Shown here in pieces: positions 17,321-24,957 of a stretch of DNA of 64,000 nucleotides. A model generated the notes under the pieces. It was not told where the DNA came from. It made no database searches and saw only the letters and a program-made list of their open reading frames with translations. A program made the position numbers and the translations under genes. Positions within the stretch are counted from its first letter, which is position 1. Each line of letters opens with the position of its first letter. The stretch comes from Actinoplanes nipponensis (GTDB lineage: Bacteria > Actinomycetota > Actinomycetes > Mycobacteriales > Micromonosporaceae). The stretch is taken from assembly GCF_016862275.1 (NCBI RefSeq), contig NZ_BOMQ01000030.1:108859-172858 (forward strand), given 5' to 3'.

Positions 17321-18344
17321 GGGCCAGCTCCTCGTCACGGTCCGCGCGGGCGGGCCGGCTCGGGACGCTCGCGTCGGCGGCGGGCGCCGCGGCGACCGCC
17401 CGGTCCGGCGTCCGGCGGCGGCCCAGCAGCAGGTCGCGCACGCGGTGGCGCAGCGCCGGCGGGATCAGCCAGATCTGCAGGTAGGTCAGGTAGTCGACGG
17501 CGCCGGGCCGGCCGTGCCGGCGCGCGTCGCGCAGCAGCAGGGCGAACACCCGGGCGCTGCGGGTGGGCGCGGCCATCGAGCCGATCACGCTCATCGCCAG
17601 GGCGGCGTACGCGCGGGGCGTGAACAGGTGACGGCTGCGCCGCAGCCAGTCGAGCTGACCCTGCCAGGGCGAGCTCAGCGTGATCCGCGGCCGGTTCTCG
17701 TCCTGGTGGAAGATCACCAGCGGCTCGGCCGCGACGATCAGCTCGACGTCGTCGTGGTGCACCGCCCGCAGCACCCAGTCGAGCTCCTGCATCCGGCGCA
17801 GCCCGACGGTGAACGGCTCCCGGCGCAGCAGCACGGTCGGCGCCATGATCGTCGAGGTCTGGACGAAGCCGTCGCCGTAGAACAGCCCGCGGCGCACGGT
17901 GAGGTACTCGCACACCGGCTCGTCCGGAGCGGGCAGGCGGCGGGGCAGCACGGAATCGGCCCGCGGGGTGCGGTTGATCAGCCGGCTGGCCACCACCGGC
18001 AGCGCCGCCCGGGCGGCGCCGGCCGCGGCGAGCTGCGCCGCGAGCTTGCCGGGCAGCCACTCGTCGTCGTCGTCGAGCAGCGCGGTCCAGGGCGCCCGGG
18101 CCGCGCGCACGCCGACGTTGCGCGCGTTCGGCGCCCCACCGGGCGCCGGCACGACGACGACCCGCAGCCGGGCGTCGGCGATCCGGGCCAGCGCCCGGCT
18201 CGTCGGCTCGTCCGGCCCGTCGATCACCACGATGACCTCGATGGCGCCGACCGTCTGGGCCAGCGCGCTGCGGACCGCGCGGGTCACCAGCTCCGGCCGG
18301 GCCCGCGTCGGGATGACCACGCTGACTTCGGGCAGGGATTCCAT
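17301..18344 (-). CDS. GT2 family glycosyltransferase
   Basis: A 347-residue GT-A enzyme. VSVVIPTRARPELVTRAVRSAL begins the fold, and the metal-binding Asp motif is TALLDDDDEWLPGKL. The C-terminal third is basic and hydrophobic and ends with an Ala/Arg/Asp-rich tail. ATG 18344 has GAGAGG upstream and starts six residues before the fold. First gene of the minus-strand glycosyltransferase operon, divergent from a second glycosyltransferase pair. Confidence 0.88.
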   Translation of the reverse strand: MESLPEVSVVIPTRARPELVTRAVRSALAQTVGAIEVIVVIDGPDEPTSRALARIADARLRVVVVPAPGGAPNARNVGVRAARAPWTALLDDDDEWLPGKLAAQLAAAGAARAALPVVASRLINRTPRADSVLPRRLPAPDEPVCEYLTVRRGLFYGDGFVQTSTIMAPTVLLRREPFTVGLRRMQELDWVLRAVHHDDVELIVAAEPLVIFHQDENRPRITLSSPWQGQLDWLRRSRHLFTPRAYAALAMSVIGSMAAPTRSARVFALLLRDARRHGRPGAVDYLTYLQIWLIPPALRHRVRDLLLGRRRTPDRAVAAAPAADASVPSRPARADRDEELARDGALR

Positions 18345-18689
18345 GGTGGCCTCTCGGCTCGGCGCATGCGAAAACCGCATTGGCCTGAATGAATCTACGA
18401 AGGAATGCCGCGGACCCGACGGGTCGCGACACGGATGCAAATTACGGTTCGCGGACGACGTCCGGGTGAATAGCGGGTGGCGCTCCCGGGTCCACTCGGG
18501 GATCACCTTCAGACGCGTCCTGAGCAGCTAGGACAGCCACTCGGCGACGGGCCGGCGAACAGCTGGCCAACGGCAGGTTGCGTTCTTATCACCAATGCGT
18601 GACGACCCGGGCGGATATGGCGATCCGGTTCCGGGCGGATACACTCGCCGACGTTTCGACAACGACGGGAAAGGGCCGGGGAAACGCAG
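18345..18689. other. Intergenic region between divergent glycosyltransferase operons
   Basis: 345 bp without a supported gene. It is lower in GC than its surroundings (AT-rich patches near 18365-18475 and 18575-18670), as expected for two divergent promoters. I see no convincing operator palindrome or RNA gene. Confidence 0.6.
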
Positions 18690-20087
18690 ATGACGATCGC
18701 CGACGGCACGGCCGGAAGCGGCGCCGGCCGCCGCGTCGTGATGCTGGTCGACAACGGCGTCGAGGGCGACTCCCGGGTGCAGAAGACCGCGCTGTCGGCC
18801 GCCGGCGCGGGCTGGGACGTCGTCCTGCTCGGCTGCTCCCCGACCGGGGCGACCCAGCGGTGGCAGCTCGGCCGGGCCGAGGTGCGCCTGCTCCCCCTGT
18901 GCCCGGCGCCGGGCGCAGCCGCCGGGACGGCCCGCCTGCGCGCCCGCCTGCTGGCCCGCGGCGGCCCGCTGCTGCGCGCCGCGCGCTGGGCCCGGCGGCC
19001 GGTGGAGCACGCCCAGGTGTGGTTCTGGCGGGCCGTGCTGCGGGACCGGGCCTGGCGCCGGCTCGAGCCGGGGCTGTGGAACTACGAGCGGGCGTTCGGC
19101 GCGGTGATCGACGAGCTGGCGCCGGACCTCATCCACGCGCACGACTTCCGCATGCTGGGCGTGGGCGCGCGGGCGGCGGCGCGGGCGCGGGCCGCCGGCC
19201 GTCCGGTCCGGCTGGTCTGGGACGCGCACGAGTACCTGCCCGGGGCCAAGCCGCGCCGGGACAACGCGCGCTGGCTGCCGGCCCACCTCGCCCACGAACG
19301 CGAGTACGTGCCGTACGCCGACGCCGTGGTGACCGTCTCCCCCGCGCTGGCCGGCCTGCTCCAGCGCCGGCACCGGCTGGCCGAGCGTCCGGCCGTGGTG
19401 CTCAACGCCCCCGAGGTCACCGGGCCGCCGCCCGCGGACGCCGCCCCGGCGCCCGACCTGCGCCGGCTGTGCGGGCTCGACGCCGCGACGCCGCTGCTGG
19501 TCTACAGCGGATCGGCCACCGTCCAGCGTGGACTCGGCACGGCGGTGGCGGCGCTGCCCCGGCTCGGCGGGGTGCACCTGGCGCTGGTCGTCGGGGACGC
19601 CGGGACGCCGTACCTGCGGCAGCTGCTGGCCACCGCGGCCCGGCGGGGCGTCGCCGAGCGCATCCACCTCGTGCCCTACGTGCCGCACCGGCAGGTGCCG
19701 GCCCTGCTGGCCGGGGCCGACGCCGGGATCATCCCGCTGCACCGCTGGCCCAACCACGAGATCGCGCTGATCACCAAGTTCTTCGAGTACTCCCACGCCC
19801 GGCTGCCGATCGTCGTCAGCGACGTGCGCACCATGGCCGACACCGTGCGCGCCACCGGGCAGGGCGAGGTGTTCCGCGCCCGGGACGTGGCCGGTTTCGC
19901 CCGCGCGGTCCGGGCCGTGCTGGCCGACCCGGGGCGCTACCGCGCGGCCTACGACGGGCCGGACAGCCCGCTGCCGGCCTGGACCTGGCCAGCTCAGGCG
20001 GCGCGGCTCGACACGCTCTACCGCCGGCTGCTGGCCGACCGCCCGGCCGCGGGCGCCCGGACGATCGAGGAGACCGTGACCCGATGA
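18690..20087 (+). CDS. GT4 family glycosyltransferase
   Basis: A 465-residue GT-B enzyme. It opens with VVMLVDNGVEGDSRVQKTALS, a pattern seen in actinomycete transferases for surface polymers. It has LIHAHDFRMLGVGA and LVWDAHEYLPGAK in the N-terminal half, and LLVYSGSATVQRGLGTAVAAL plus GADAGIIPLHRWPNHEIALITKFFEY in the donor half. The stop overlaps the next ATG (ATGA), so it is coupled to the GT2 enzyme downstream. It probably adds a sugar to a wall or capsule polymer; the substrate is unknown. Confidence 0.86.
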   Translation: MTIADGTAGSGAGRRVVMLVDNGVEGDSRVQKTALSAAGAGWDVVLLGCSPTGATQRWQLGRAEVRLLPLCPAPGAAAGTARLRARLLARGGPLLRAARWARRPVEHAQVWFWRAVLRDRAWRRLEPGLWNYERAFGAVIDELAPDLIHAHDFRMLGVGARAAARARAAGRPVRLVWDAHEYLPGAKPRRDNARWLPAHLAHEREYVPYADAVVTVSPALAGLLQRRHRLAERPAVVLNAPEVTGPPPADAAPAPDLRRLCGLDAATPLLVYSGSATVQRGLGTAVAALPRLGGVHLALVVGDAGTPYLRQLLATAARRGVAERIHLVPYVPHRQVPALLAGADAGIIPLHRWPNHEIALITKFFEYSHARLPIVVSDVRTMADTVRATGQGEVFRARDVAGFARAVRAVLADPGRYRAAYDGPDSPLPAWTWPAQAARLDTLYRRLLADRPAAGARTIEETVTR

Positions 20088-21715
20088 ACGTGCCCGACGT
20101 CAGCATCGTGGTGCCGGTCTACAACACGATGCCCTACCTGACCCGGTGCCTGACCTCCCTGGTGGAGCAGACCATCGGGGTGGACCGGATGCAGATCGTC
20201 GCCGTGGACGACGGCTCGACCGACCGCGGCGGCGCGGAATTGGACCGCTTCGCCCGGCGCCATCCCGGGGTCTTCACCGTCATCCACCAGCCCAACTCCG
20301 GCGGCCCGGCCGGCCCGTGCAACCGGGCGCTGGAGGTGGCCACCGGCCGCTACGTCTTCTTCGTCGGCGCCGACGACCACCTCGGCCCGCAGGCCCTGCA
20401 GCGGCTCGTCGCCGCGGCCGACACCTGGGGCTCGGACGTCGTGCTGGGCCGGGTCGTCGGCGAGAACAGCCGGCACATCTACCAGGACGTCTTCGCGCGC
20501 ACCGAGCCGGACCTGGACCTGTTCGACTCGCCGCTGCCGCGCTCGCTGGCCAACACCAAGCTGTTCCGGCGCGAGCTGCTCGAACGGCACGCGATCCGCT
20601 ACCGGGAGGACATGCGGATCGGCAGCGACCTGCCGTTCACCCTGGAGGCGTGCTACCGCGCCCGGCGCATCTCGGTGCTGGCCGACTACGACTACTACCA
20701 CGCCGTGCGGCGGTTCGGCGCCACGAACATCACCTACCTCAGCCGGCCGGAGGAGCGGCTGCGGACCGTCGAGGCGGTGACGGCGTTCGTGGCCGAGCTG
20801 ATCCCGCCCGGGCCGCGGCGCGACGCGGTGCTGCTGCGCCGGTTCGACCACGAGGTGGCCCGGCTGCTGGAGGACGACCTGCTGCGGCTGGACCGCGAGG
20901 GGCAACGCCGGGTCCACGAGGGCGTCGGCCGGCTGGTGCGCGACCACCTCACCGACGGCATCGCCGGACGGCTCGGCGCCGAGACGCGGATCCGGCTGGC
21001 CCTGACCCGCGACGGCGAGCTCGACGACCTGCTCGCCGTGATCCGCCGCGACGCGCGGACCGGCGCCCCGGCCACGCTCGTGGAGGGCGGCCGCCGGTAC
21101 GCCCGCTATCCCGGCTTCCGCGACCCGGAGCGCGCCCTGCCGGACGCCTGCTTCGACGTGACGACCGCCCCGGACTGGGTTGCCCGGCTCGACGCGACCG
21201 GGATCGCCTGGGAGACCGACGAGGACGGCTCGCGGGTGCTCGCCATCACCGCGCACACGCCCGCGCCCGACCTGTCCGCGCTGGGCGCCGACCGGATCTC
21301 GGTGAGCGCCGAGGAGATCCCGGGCGACGTCGGCGTCCTGCGGCGCGACGACACCGGCACCACCGTCCGGATCACGTTCCCGGTGTCCCGGCTGCTGGCC
21401 GCCAGCGCCGCGAGCGGTCAGCGCCGGATCGTCTCGGCCCAGGCCGGCGCGTTCGACCCGGCGCGGGCCCTGGGCGCCACGAGCGCCACCGGGGCGGCCG
21501 GGGCGATGGCCGTACGGGCGCCCCGGCTACGCGCGCCGCAACCGGTGGTCGTCCGCCGCGGGACCCGGTTCGCCGCGCTGACCTGCACCGTCGAGGGCTC
21601 CGGCCGGCTGCTGGTCGCGGTGGTGCCGCTGACCCCGCAGCGCGTCGGCGCGCACCTCCGGCGCCGGCTGCACCGGGCGGGCGCGCCGGCGGCTCAGCCG
21701 GCCGGGTCGTCGTAG
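20084..21715 (+). CDS. GT2 glycosyltransferase with C-terminal beta-domain (TarS-like layout)
   Basis: A 543-residue protein. Residues 1-240 form a GT-A domain: VSIVVPVYNTMPYLTRCLTSL, VDDGSTDRGG, GRYVFFVGADDHLGPQ (metal-binding DDH) and IGSDLPFTLEACY. Residues 240-330 are helical. The C-terminal part (about 370-520) is rich in strands (ISVSAEEIPGD, TTVRITFPVSRLL, FAALTCTVEGSG). This three-part layout resembles wall teichoic acid beta-GlcNAc transferases of the TarS type, an inference from layout only. It is coupled to the GT4 gene upstream and overlaps the convergent TPP-enzyme gene by 22 bp at the 3' end. Confidence 0.83.
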   Translation: MNVPDVSIVVPVYNTMPYLTRCLTSLVEQTIGVDRMQIVAVDDGSTDRGGAELDRFARRHPGVFTVIHQPNSGGPAGPCNRALEVATGRYVFFVGADDHLGPQALQRLVAAADTWGSDVVLGRVVGENSRHIYQDVFARTEPDLDLFDSPLPRSLANTKLFRRELLERHAIRYREDMRIGSDLPFTLEACYRARRISVLADYDYYHAVRRFGATNITYLSRPEERLRTVEAVTAFVAELIPPGPRRDAVLLRRFDHEVARLLEDDLLRLDREGQRRVHEGVGRLVRDHLTDGIAGRLGAETRIRLALTRDGELDDLLAVIRRDARTGAPATLVEGGRRYARYPGFRDPERALPDACFDVTTAPDWVARLDATGIAWETDEDGSRVLAITAHTPAPDLSALGADRISVSAEEIPGDVGVLRRDDTGTTVRITFPVSRLLAASAASGQRRIVSAQAGAFDPARALGATSATGAAGAMAVRAPRLRAPQPVVVRRGTRFAALTCTVEGSGRLLVAVVPLTPQRVGAHLRRRLHRAGAPAAQPAGSS

Positions 21716-23490
21716 CCCTCGTCGGCGCGTTCCCGGCGCAGGTGCGCCTCGGCCCGGCGGGCCGTCTCCCCGGTCTCGGCGGCCAGGCCCGCGTACATGC
21801 CCCGGACCTTGTCGAACGGCCGGCCGGGCGGCAGCAGCGGGATCGCCGGGTCCACGACGGCCTCGATGAGCATCGGCCGGTCCGCCGACAGCGCGGCCTC
21901 CCACGCCGCCGTCAGCTCGCCGGCCCCGGTGACCCGCACACCGCGCAGCCCGAGCAGCTCGGCGTAGCGGGCGTACGGCACGTCGGGCAGCTGCTGCGAG
22001 GTGGCGAACCGGGGCTCGCCCTCCATCTCGCGCTGCTCCCAGCTCACCTCGGCGAGATCCCCGTTGTGCAGGACACAGACCACGAAGCGCGGGTCGGCCC
22101 AGTCGCGCCAGCGGGCGGCCACCGTCACCAGCTCCGCCAGCCCGGTCATCTGCATCGCGCCGTCGCCGGTCAGGGCGACCACCGGGCGGTCGGGCGCGGC
22201 CAGCTTGGCGGCGATCCCGTACGGCAGCCCGCAACCCATCGAGGCGAGCGTGCTGGACAGGTGCGCCGGGACGCCGCGGGGCAGCCGCAGGTGCCGGGCG
22301 TACCAGTAGACGACCGAGCCCACGTCCACCGCCACCTGCGCGTCGGCGGGCAGCACGGCCGACAGCGCGCGCACCACGTGCTGCGGGTTCAGCGGCTCGG
22401 CCGGTGCGGTGGCCCGCGCCTCGGCGATCTCGTGCCAGCGGCGGACCCAGCCCTCCACCTGTTCCCGCCAGGCCCGGTCGGCGCGGGGCTGCACCGCGGC
22501 CAGCAGGCCGCGTACCGTCTCGGCGGCGTCGCCCAGCAGCGGCACCTCGACCGGGTAGCGCATGCCGAGCTGCCGCCCGTCGATGTCGATCTGCACGGCC
22601 CGGGCCTGCCCGGGCGCGGGGTAGAACTCGGTCCACGGGTCGTTGGTGCCGATCAGCAGCAGGGTGTCGCAGCCGCGCAGCAGCTGCTCGCTCGCCGTGG
22701 TGCCCAGGTGCCCCATCACGCCGGTGTGGAACGGCAGGCCCTCGTCGAGCACCGGCTTGCCCAGCAGCGACGAGACGACCCCGGCGCCCAGCCGCTCGGC
22801 CAGCTCGACGATGTCGCCGGCCGCGCCGTACGCGCCCTGGCCCACCATGATCGCGACCCGCTCCCCCGCGGCCAGCACCTCGGCCGCCGCCCGCAGGTCC
22901 TCGTCGCGGGGCACCACCCGGGCCGGGCGCAGGCCCGGGCTGGTCACCATGATCCCGTGCTCGTGGGCGGCCGGGTCCGGCGCCGGCGCCGACTGCACGT
23001 CGTGCGGCAGGATCACGCACGTCGGGCCGCGGGTGGCCAGCGCCGTGCGGAAGGCCCGGTCGATGAGCATCGGCAGCTGCTCGGGGGCGTGCGCGACCTG
23101 GACGAACTGCGCGCAGACGTCACCGAAGAGCCGGACCAGGTCGATCTCCTGCTGGTAGGCGCTGCCCAGCACGGTCGAGGCCTGCTGCCCGACGACGGCC
23201 ACCACCGGCTTGCCGTCCAGCTTGGCGTCGTAGAGGCCGTTGAGCAGGTGCACCGCGCCGGGCCCCTGGGTGGACAGGCAGACACCGGGCCGGCCGGTGT
23301 ACTTGGCGTGGCCGACGGCCATGAAGGCCGCCGCCTCCTCGTGGCGGGCCTGCACGAACTCGGGTTCACCGGCCCGGCGCAGGGCGCCCATCACGGCGTC
23401 GATGCCGTCGCCGGAGTAGCCGAAGACCCGGTCCACCCCCCAGTCGCCGAGACGCGCGACGACCAGGTCGGCAACGGTGCGCTCCGTCAT
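21694..23490 (-). CDS. PoxB-like thiamine-diphosphate pyruvate oxidase/dehydrogenase
   Basis: A 598-residue TPP enzyme of the acetolactate synthase/pyruvate oxidase superfamily. Domains in order: PYR domain with the catalytic Glu in FVQARHEEAAAFMAVGHAK; central FAD-type domain (IMVGQGAYGAAGDIVELAERLG); PP domain with the TPP motif LTGDGAMQM then LHNGDLAEVSWEQ. PoxB-type enzymes oxidise pyruvate to acetate and CO2 and pass electrons to quinone. GGAGGACAGC precedes ATG 23490. Exact substrate is not certain; many actinomycete relatives are only annotated as TPP-requiring enzymes. Its 3' end overlaps the convergent GT2 gene by 22 bp. Confidence 0.85.
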   Translation of the reverse strand: MTERTVADLVVARLGDWGVDRVFGYSGDGIDAVMGALRRAGEPEFVQARHEEAAAFMAVGHAKYTGRPGVCLSTQGPGAVHLLNGLYDAKLDGKPVVAVVGQQASTVLGSAYQQEIDLVRLFGDVCAQFVQVAHAPEQLPMLIDRAFRTALATRGPTCVILPHDVQSAPAPDPAAHEHGIMVTSPGLRPARVVPRDEDLRAAAEVLAAGERVAIMVGQGAYGAAGDIVELAERLGAGVVSSLLGKPVLDEGLPFHTGVMGHLGTTASEQLLRGCDTLLLIGTNDPWTEFYPAPGQARAVQIDIDGRQLGMRYPVEVPLLGDAAETVRGLLAAVQPRADRAWREQVEGWVRRWHEIAEARATAPAEPLNPQHVVRALSAVLPADAQVAVDVGSVVYWYARHLRLPRGVPAHLSSTLASMGCGLPYGIAAKLAAPDRPVVALTGDGAMQMTGLAELVTVAARWRDWADPRFVVCVLHNGDLAEVSWEQREMEGEPRFATSQQLPDVPYARYAELLGLRGVRVTGAGELTAAWEAALSADRPMLIEAVVDPAIPLLPPGRPFDKVRGMYAGLAAETGETARRAEAHLRRERADEGYDDPAG

Positions 23491-23557
23491 GCTGTCCTCC
23501 TCGCAGTGGCAGGTGCGGACTACCCGCCGGACGGCCGCTCAATCGGGGTCGCCGCGC

Positions 23558-23923
23558 TCACCGGCGCCGCCGCGCCGTCCCGCCGTCGCCTCCGGCCACG
23601 GCGAAACCCGCCTCGACCAGCGCGTCCAGCAGCGCGGCGCGCCGCCACCGGGGCGACACCGCCGCGAACGCCACGCAACTGCCGGTGTGCAGGATGTCGA
23701 CGACGGCGCCGAGGCGCGTGACCGGTCCGGCCGGCGCCCACGCGCCGGCGGCCGCCTGCAGCAGGTGCCGGGCGCCGAGCACCCGGGCCACAGCCACGGC
23801 GGCGGCGGGGACCGGCGCCGGCCCGGCGGCCCGCAGCAGCCGGTGCGGCACGAGCAGCAGAGCGGCCGCCCACCCGGCCCGGACCGCCGCTGTCGCCGGA
23901 AAACCTCTGGTACGCCGCGCCAT
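23558..23923 (-). CDS. Small hydrophobic protein of unknown function
   Basis: A 121-residue protein with three or four moderately hydrophobic stretches: VRAGWAAALLLVPHRLLRAAG, VPAAAVAVARVLGARHLLQAA and VVDILHTGSCVAFAAVSP. ATG 23923 is preceded by GAAGGCGGGGG. Longer upstream in-frame starts give Gly/Arg-rich sequence. It sits between an unknown membrane protein and the PoxB-like gene on the same strand (67 bp to the latter). I do not recognise the family; a similar size and topology occur in small actinomycete membrane proteins. Confidence 0.6.
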   Translation of the reverse strand: MARRTRGFPATAAVRAGWAAALLLVPHRLLRAAGPAPVPAAAVAVARVLGARHLLQAAAGAWAPAGPVTRLGAVVDILHTGSCVAFAAVSPRWRRAALLDALVEAGFAVAGGDGGTARRRR

Positions 23924-24049
23924 CGCCGGTCCCCCGCCTTCTCTCGTCCGGCCGGGGATACCCCGCAGCGCGCGGGTGACACCCCCCCGCCGCGCAGGCG
24001 GTCCAAGCCCGCCGTTGCCCCGGCCGCAGTCGTCGCCCATCCGGCCGGC

Positions 24050-24074
24050 GACGGTCACCGCAGCGGTGACCGTC
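24050..24074. terminator. 25-bp palindrome: hairpin or operator
   Basis: GACGGTCACCGC-A-GCGGTGACCGTC has two perfect 12-bp arms around one base. It lies 17 bp beyond the stop of the 24092 gene and 127 bp upstream of the 23923 start. It could end transcription of the former (no U-tract seen, common in high-GC actinomycetes) or be an operator for the latter. Confidence 0.5.
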
Positions 24075-24091
24075 CTCAGCCGACCTCCGAC

Positions 24092-24697
24092 TCAGGCCGG
24101 CGGGGCGGCGACCGTGCTGGTCGACCGGTGGCCGCGCCGCGACCTCGGCCTCTCCGGGACACAGCGGGTCGGCGTGCCGGCGCTCGCGGCGCGTCGGCGC
24201 AGCAGGGTCCGGGTGGCCGCGGCCAGCACGTACTCGTAGCCGGCGGCGCCGAGGTTGGCGCCGATGAGGAAGACCAGGGCATCGGTCGAGGTGATCGCGT
24301 CGGTGGCCGCCGCGGCGCCGAAGGCGCCCAGGTAGTACGGGACCTCCTTGGCCAGTTCCGTGCCGAGGTAGCCGATCACGGCGGCCGCCCGCGGGGCCCG
24401 CTCGCCCCGGCTGCGGCGCCGGGTCACGTCGTGGGCCGCCTTGGAGAGGATGTTGGTGCTCGTGCCGGTGGTGGTCAGCAGGGCCCAGTTGGCCCCGACG
24501 CCGGCGCGCAGGCCCAGTCCCCAGGCGGCGTAGCTGGCCACCAGCAGCGCCACCGCGGTGGGGTGGCCGGCGCCGGCGAGCAGTCCCGTGGCCACCAGGG
24601 CGGCGCCCGTCGCGGCGGCGAACGCGTCCAGGGCGTACGCCGACACCGCGGTGGCCGCGAGGCTGACCGCCCAGCTGGTCAGGCCGCGGTGTGGCAT
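24092..24697 (-). CDS. Unknown membrane protein
   Basis: A 201-residue protein with about five hydrophobic segments (WAVSLAATAVSAYALDAFAAA, ALVATGLLAGAGHPTAVALLVAS, RAAAVIGYLGTELAKEVPYYLGAFGA, ALVFLIGANLGAAGYEYVLAAA) and a basic Ser/Arg-rich C-terminal tail. ATG 24697 has GGAAGGGG upstream; an earlier in-frame GTG would add 24 residues of poor quality. Family not recognised. It is divergent from the sensor kinase at 24958. Confidence 0.7.
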   Translation of the reverse strand: MPHRGLTSWAVSLAATAVSAYALDAFAAATGAALVATGLLAGAGHPTAVALLVASYAAWGLGLRAGVGANWALLTTTGTSTNILSKAAHDVTRRRSRGERAPRAAAVIGYLGTELAKEVPYYLGAFGAAAATDAITSTDALVFLIGANLGAAGYEYVLAAATRTLLRRRAASAGTPTRCVPERPRSRRGHRSTSTVAAPPA

Positions 24698-24896
24698 GGG
24701 CGCCCCTTCCGACGGGCGCCCGGGAGGCGCCCCTGGAACAGAGCACGACGGCCCCACCGAAAGTACCAAGGTCGACGGGATTATACGGACTATTTTCCTA
24801 AATCACCCATGCTCCGCAATGCGCCACGCCGCGCCCCGGTCGAGGCGCCGGAACGTCACGCTTCCGATACGGCGTCGCACCGACTTCTGGGAGTAT

Positions 24897-24919
24897 GGAC
24901 CGATACACACCATCGGTCC
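24897..24919. promoter_or_regulatory. Inverted repeat GGACCGAT-N7-ATCGGTCC upstream of kinase operon
   Basis: Perfect 8-bp arms with a 7-nt spacer (ACACACC), ending 38 bp before ATG 24958. It is placed where an operator for the kinase/HDOD operon would be expected, inside an otherwise lower-GC divergent promoter region (24698-24957). The binding protein is unknown. Confidence 0.5.
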
Positions 24920-24957
24920 GGTTACGGGTGGTACAGGGGTCGGCGGGAGGGACTGCC

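Noticed and set aside
20146..23721. 1191-codon plus-strand frame
   Set aside because: Shadow of the GT2 gene and antisense of the PoxB-like gene; no motifs.
23520..24746. 408-codon minus-strand frame across two small genes
   Set aside because: Reads Gly/Arg-rich in a frame shifted from both hydrophobic proteins at 23558-23923 and 24092-24697, which have starts and ribosome sites.
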